Below, one piece after another: positions 61,791-64,000 of a DNA stretch of 64,000 bases; position 1 is the stretch's first letter; each line of letters starts with the position of its first letter. The translations under genes and the position numbers were made by a program. The DNA is from Rhodocyclaceae bacterium (GTDB lineage Bacteria > Pseudomonadota > Gammaproteobacteria > Burkholderiales > Rhodocyclaceae): contig JACFMQ010000002.1 in the NCBI GenBank assembly GCA_019455325.1, positions 517,353-581,352 on the forward strand, given 5' to 3'. The notes beneath the pieces are model-generated. The model did no database searches. It was not told the DNA's origin and saw nothing but the letters and a program-made list of their open reading frames with translations.

Positions 61791-62807
61791 ATGATCCGCC
61801 GCGCGCTCGTCAGGGGGCTTGCCCTCGCACTGCTGGTCGCCCACGTCTACGCGGGGGAGTGCCAGCGCAGCGTTCCGGACGCGACGGGTCGCTCCGTCTG
61901 CGTTCCGGAGCGCATCGAGCGCATCGTCATCGCCTGCTACGGCGGGGCGGTGCAGGAAATCGCCGTGTTCAAGGGCGGCGACCGGATCGTCGCCCAGCCC
62001 GGCGTGGACAGGTTCCCGCAGTTCGCGCGCATGTATCCCGGGCTCAAAGCCTTGCCGGACGTCGGCAGCTTCAGCAACGTGAGCCTGGAATCCCTGCTGG
62101 CGATACGCCCCGATCTGGTGTTCGCGAGCGTCACGGCGGAGGCGACCAACGAGAGGATCCGGTCGCTCGGCATTCCGGTCTTCACCCTGGGAACGGGCAG
62201 GCAGGACATCGACAGCATCCTGGCGGAGTTCGAGCACGTCGGCGCGGTTCTGGGAGAAGAGGCCACGGCCCGCGACCTCGTGGCGCACTGGCACGACCGG
62301 CTGGCCATGATCCGGCACCGGATCGCCGGCGTCGACACGCCGAAGCGGGTGCTCTACATCGGCGGCTCGGGCGGGACGGAGAACCGTTCGGGATGGGGCG
62401 ACGCCTTCATCACGGCGGCCGGCGGCGTCAACGTGGCCCGCGACCTCGCGGTCAGGGGCGCCGTGTCGGCCGAACAGATCCACGTCTGGAATCCCGAGGT
62501 GATCGTCACGTCCACCAACCAGGGCACCCGCACGTCGGCGGCGTCGATCAGGGCGGAGCCGGCCTACCGCCAGGTCAAGGCCGTCGCCGGCGGTGAGGTT
62601 CATACTGCGCCCATCGGCGGCTTCTGGTGGGACCGGCCTTCGCCGGAGGCCATTCTCGGCATCCTCTGGCTGAGCAAGATCCTCCATCCGGAACGGATGG
62701 CAGACGTGGACCTGGCGCAGGAAACCCGGCTGTTCTTCGCGAGGTTTTACGGCTACGCGCTTCCGGCCGACGAGTATCGGCGCTTCTTCCAGCAGGCGGC
62801 GCGATGA
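61791..62807 (+). CDS. Periplasmic binding protein 7 (BtuF/FecB type)
   Basis: A 338-residue exported binding protein; signal peptide to ~residue 22 (HVYAG). It is less like PBP2-6: VPDATGRSVCVPERIERIVIACYGG at the start, then SLESLLAIRPDLVFASV and WNPEVIVTSTNQGTRTSAAS. The C-lobe has GGFWWDRPSPEAILGILWLSKILHPERM. A cysteine (VCVP) sits where the family has a plain strand. Codon use resembles receptor 7 and differs from the older genes here, so the two were probably acquired as a pair. The stop overlaps an ATG at 62804. Confidence 0.87.
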   Translation: MIRRALVRGLALALLVAHVYAGECQRSVPDATGRSVCVPERIERIVIACYGGAVQEIAVFKGGDRIVAQPGVDRFPQFARMYPGLKALPDVGSFSNVSLESLLAIRPDLVFASVTAEATNERIRSLGIPVFTLGTGRQDIDSILAEFEHVGAVLGEEATARDLVAHWHDRLAMIRHRIAGVDTPKRVLYIGGSGGTENRSGWGDAFITAAGGVNVARDLAVRGAVSAEQIHVWNPEVIVTSTNQGTRTSAASIRAEPAYRQVKAVAGGEVHTAPIGGFWWDRPSPEAILGILWLSKILHPERMADVDLAQETRLFFARFYGYALPADEYRRFFQQAAR

Positions 62808-62899
62808 AACCGACAGGCGCTGCCGCACAGACCCAAGGCGTCATCGACGCACCCATCGCCAGTCACGACTCAACCCACGTTCACTCGAAGGAGAATGCA

Positions 62900-63928
62900 A
62901 TGGAAACCGCCGCTTCAAGAATCGACCTCGCCACCCTCGACGCGCCGCCGGCGCTCGCCTCCGTACAGCGCATCGTCGACGGCTTCAAGGACTTCCAGGT
63001 GCTGCGCGCCGGCTTTGCCAGCGGCATCTTCGACTGGCTGGCCGCGCACGGGCCGGCGGCCAAGTCGGCGATCGCCGAGGGCACCGGCCTGCGCGGCGCG
63101 CACCTCGGCGGCTTTTTGCAGGCGCTGGAAGACCTCGGCCTGCTCGCCCGCCGCGACGGCGGCTACGCGCTGGCGCCGGGCATGGACGCGGTGCTGCGCG
63201 CCGATAGCCGCTGGTGCCAGGCGGCGGCGCTCGACCGCCTGCTCGACCCGGCCGGCGGCTGGGCCGACCTCGGCCGCTTCCTGTCGGCGAACTGGGTGCA
63301 GAGCGCGCTGCCGGCGTCGAGCGCCGAACGCCACCCGCTGCTGCAGGAGGCACGCCGCCTCGCCGAGCGGCTGGCGACGCGCGACGCCTTCGCCAACGCG
63401 CGCACGCTGCTCTGCTTCGACGACGCCGACGGCCTGCTGGCAGCGGCGCTCTGCCGGCGCCTGCCGCAGCTCACGGCCACCGTCGTCGTGCCGCCCGAGG
63501 GACTGCGCCGCGCCGAGGAGACGCTCGCCGCCTGCGGCGTCGCCGAACGCTGCCGGCTGCTTGCCGGCAGCCCGCTCGACGCGGACGACGGCGAACGCTT
63601 CGACGCGGCGCTGCTCTTCCACGCCCTCTACCCGGTGCGCAAGTCGACCGTCGCCGCGCTGACCGCGACCGGCGCCCGCCTCGTCGCCGGCGGCGAGCTG
63701 TGCTGCGCCCACTGGTTCTGCCTGGAAGCCTGCGAGACCGCGCCCGGCGGCCTGCGCGACCTGGACAAGGCGGTGCTCACCGACAGCCATCCGCTGTGCC
63801 ACGTCGAGCAGTTCGACGAGCGCCTGCAGGAAGCCAGGCTGGTCGACATCCACCGCGAGGATCTGGCCGGCGACTACGGCAACGTCAAGACCTTCTTCGC
63901 CCGCCGCCCCAAAAACTTCTGCGCCTGA
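62900..63928 (+). CDS. O-methyltransferase-like protein with degenerate SAM site
   Basis: A 342-residue protein of the dimerisation-plus-methyltransferase type. Residues ~15-85 form the winged-helix N-domain (FQVLRAGFASGIFDWLAAHGPAAKSAIAEGTGLR), and the C-domain follows. The glycine-rich SAM loop is missing: TLLCFDDADGLLAAAL stands where a GGGxG loop is expected, and VVPPEGLRRAEETL takes the place of the acidic motif II. It may bind a ligand without methylating it, or be a partner of a second subunit. I chose ATG 62900, with GAAGGAGA 5 nt upstream; ATG 62804 overlaps the PBP7 stop and would add 32 residues. Confidence 0.65.
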   Translation: METAASRIDLATLDAPPALASVQRIVDGFKDFQVLRAGFASGIFDWLAAHGPAAKSAIAEGTGLRGAHLGGFLQALEDLGLLARRDGGYALAPGMDAVLRADSRWCQAAALDRLLDPAGGWADLGRFLSANWVQSALPASSAERHPLLQEARRLAERLATRDAFANARTLLCFDDADGLLAAALCRRLPQLTATVVVPPEGLRRAEETLAACGVAERCRLLAGSPLDADDGERFDAALLFHALYPVRKSTVAALTATGARLVAGGELCCAHWFCLEACETAPGGLRDLDKAVLTDSHPLCHVEQFDERLQEARLVDIHREDLAGDYGNVKTFFARRPKNFCA

Positions 63929-63931
63929 ACG

Positions 63932-64000
63932 ATGACCATGAACGCCCACGACACCCCCACCAGCCTGCTCGCCGACCTGCACGCGACGGTGATCGAGCGC
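63932..64000 (+). CDS. Start of a gene cut by the right edge
   Basis: The first 23 codons (MTMNAHDTPTSLLADLHATV) of a plus-strand frame that begins 3 bp after the preceding stop and stays open to the edge. An ATG at 63938 is an alternative start. Too little is present to name it. The close spacing makes it part of the same transcript as the methyltransferase-like gene. Confidence 0.5.
   Translation, partial: MTMNAHDTPTSLLADLHATVIER

Overview
The window is about 70% GC and tightly packed, with many ATGA or GTGA stop/start overlaps. Gene content (c-di-GMP and phosphorelay signalling, a DUF2478 molybdenum locus, many TonB receptors) suggests a Gram-negative betaproteobacterium, probably Rhodocyclales. 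That placement is inference. I see no rRNA, tRNA or CRISPR array.

Layout. 1-3.5 kb: the 3' end of an O-methyltransferase-type gene, an MFS permease, an LTxxQ periplasmic protein and an unknown secreted protein. 3.5-8.4 kb (minus): a PAS-GGDEF-EAL protein, two tandem beta-hydroxyacid dehydrogenases and a MarR regulator. 8.5-14.9 kb (plus): a three-gene signalling operon made of a hybrid kinase with Hpt, a REC-HD-GYP protein and a REC-REC-kinase. 15.3-16.5 kb: an Rpn-family nuclease and the relic of a FecI-type sigma factor fused to what may be a receptor tail. 16.5-26.4 kb (minus): a CHASE-PAS kinase, an MFS permease, a small secreted protein, a P2A-type Ca2+/cation ATPase coupled to dtd, a TDT/SLAC1-type permease, a tandem UspA protein and a short HPF/RaiA-like protein. 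26.5-27.5 kb: an NhaR-like LysR regulator.

From 27.7 kb to the right edge every gene is on the plus strand and almost all serve envelope transport. The region holds seven TonB-dependent receptors, seven BtuF/FecB-type periplasmic binding proteins, three BtuC/FecCD-type permeases and three BtuD-type ATPases. Interleaved with them are three radical SAM proteins with the rare CX5CX2C cluster motif (known from HcgA of [Fe]-hydrogenase cofactor synthesis), methyltransferases and a small membrane protein.

The first unit (27.7-36.4 kb) looks like molybdate or tungstate uptake. Three ModE-box-like repeats precede the receptor. Downstream come a cytochrome c/molybdopterin-fold protein, DUF2478, and a MolABC-like binding protein, permease and ATPase, followed by a methyltransferase and the first radical SAM protein. 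The later units repeat the same design with paralogous parts. I infer a family of outer-membrane-to-cytoplasm importers for metal chelates or an organometallic ligand, coupled to radical SAM/methyltransferase chemistry that makes, trims or salvages the ligand. The substrate cannot be read from the sequence. This 36 kb region is the best candidate here for an undescribed system.
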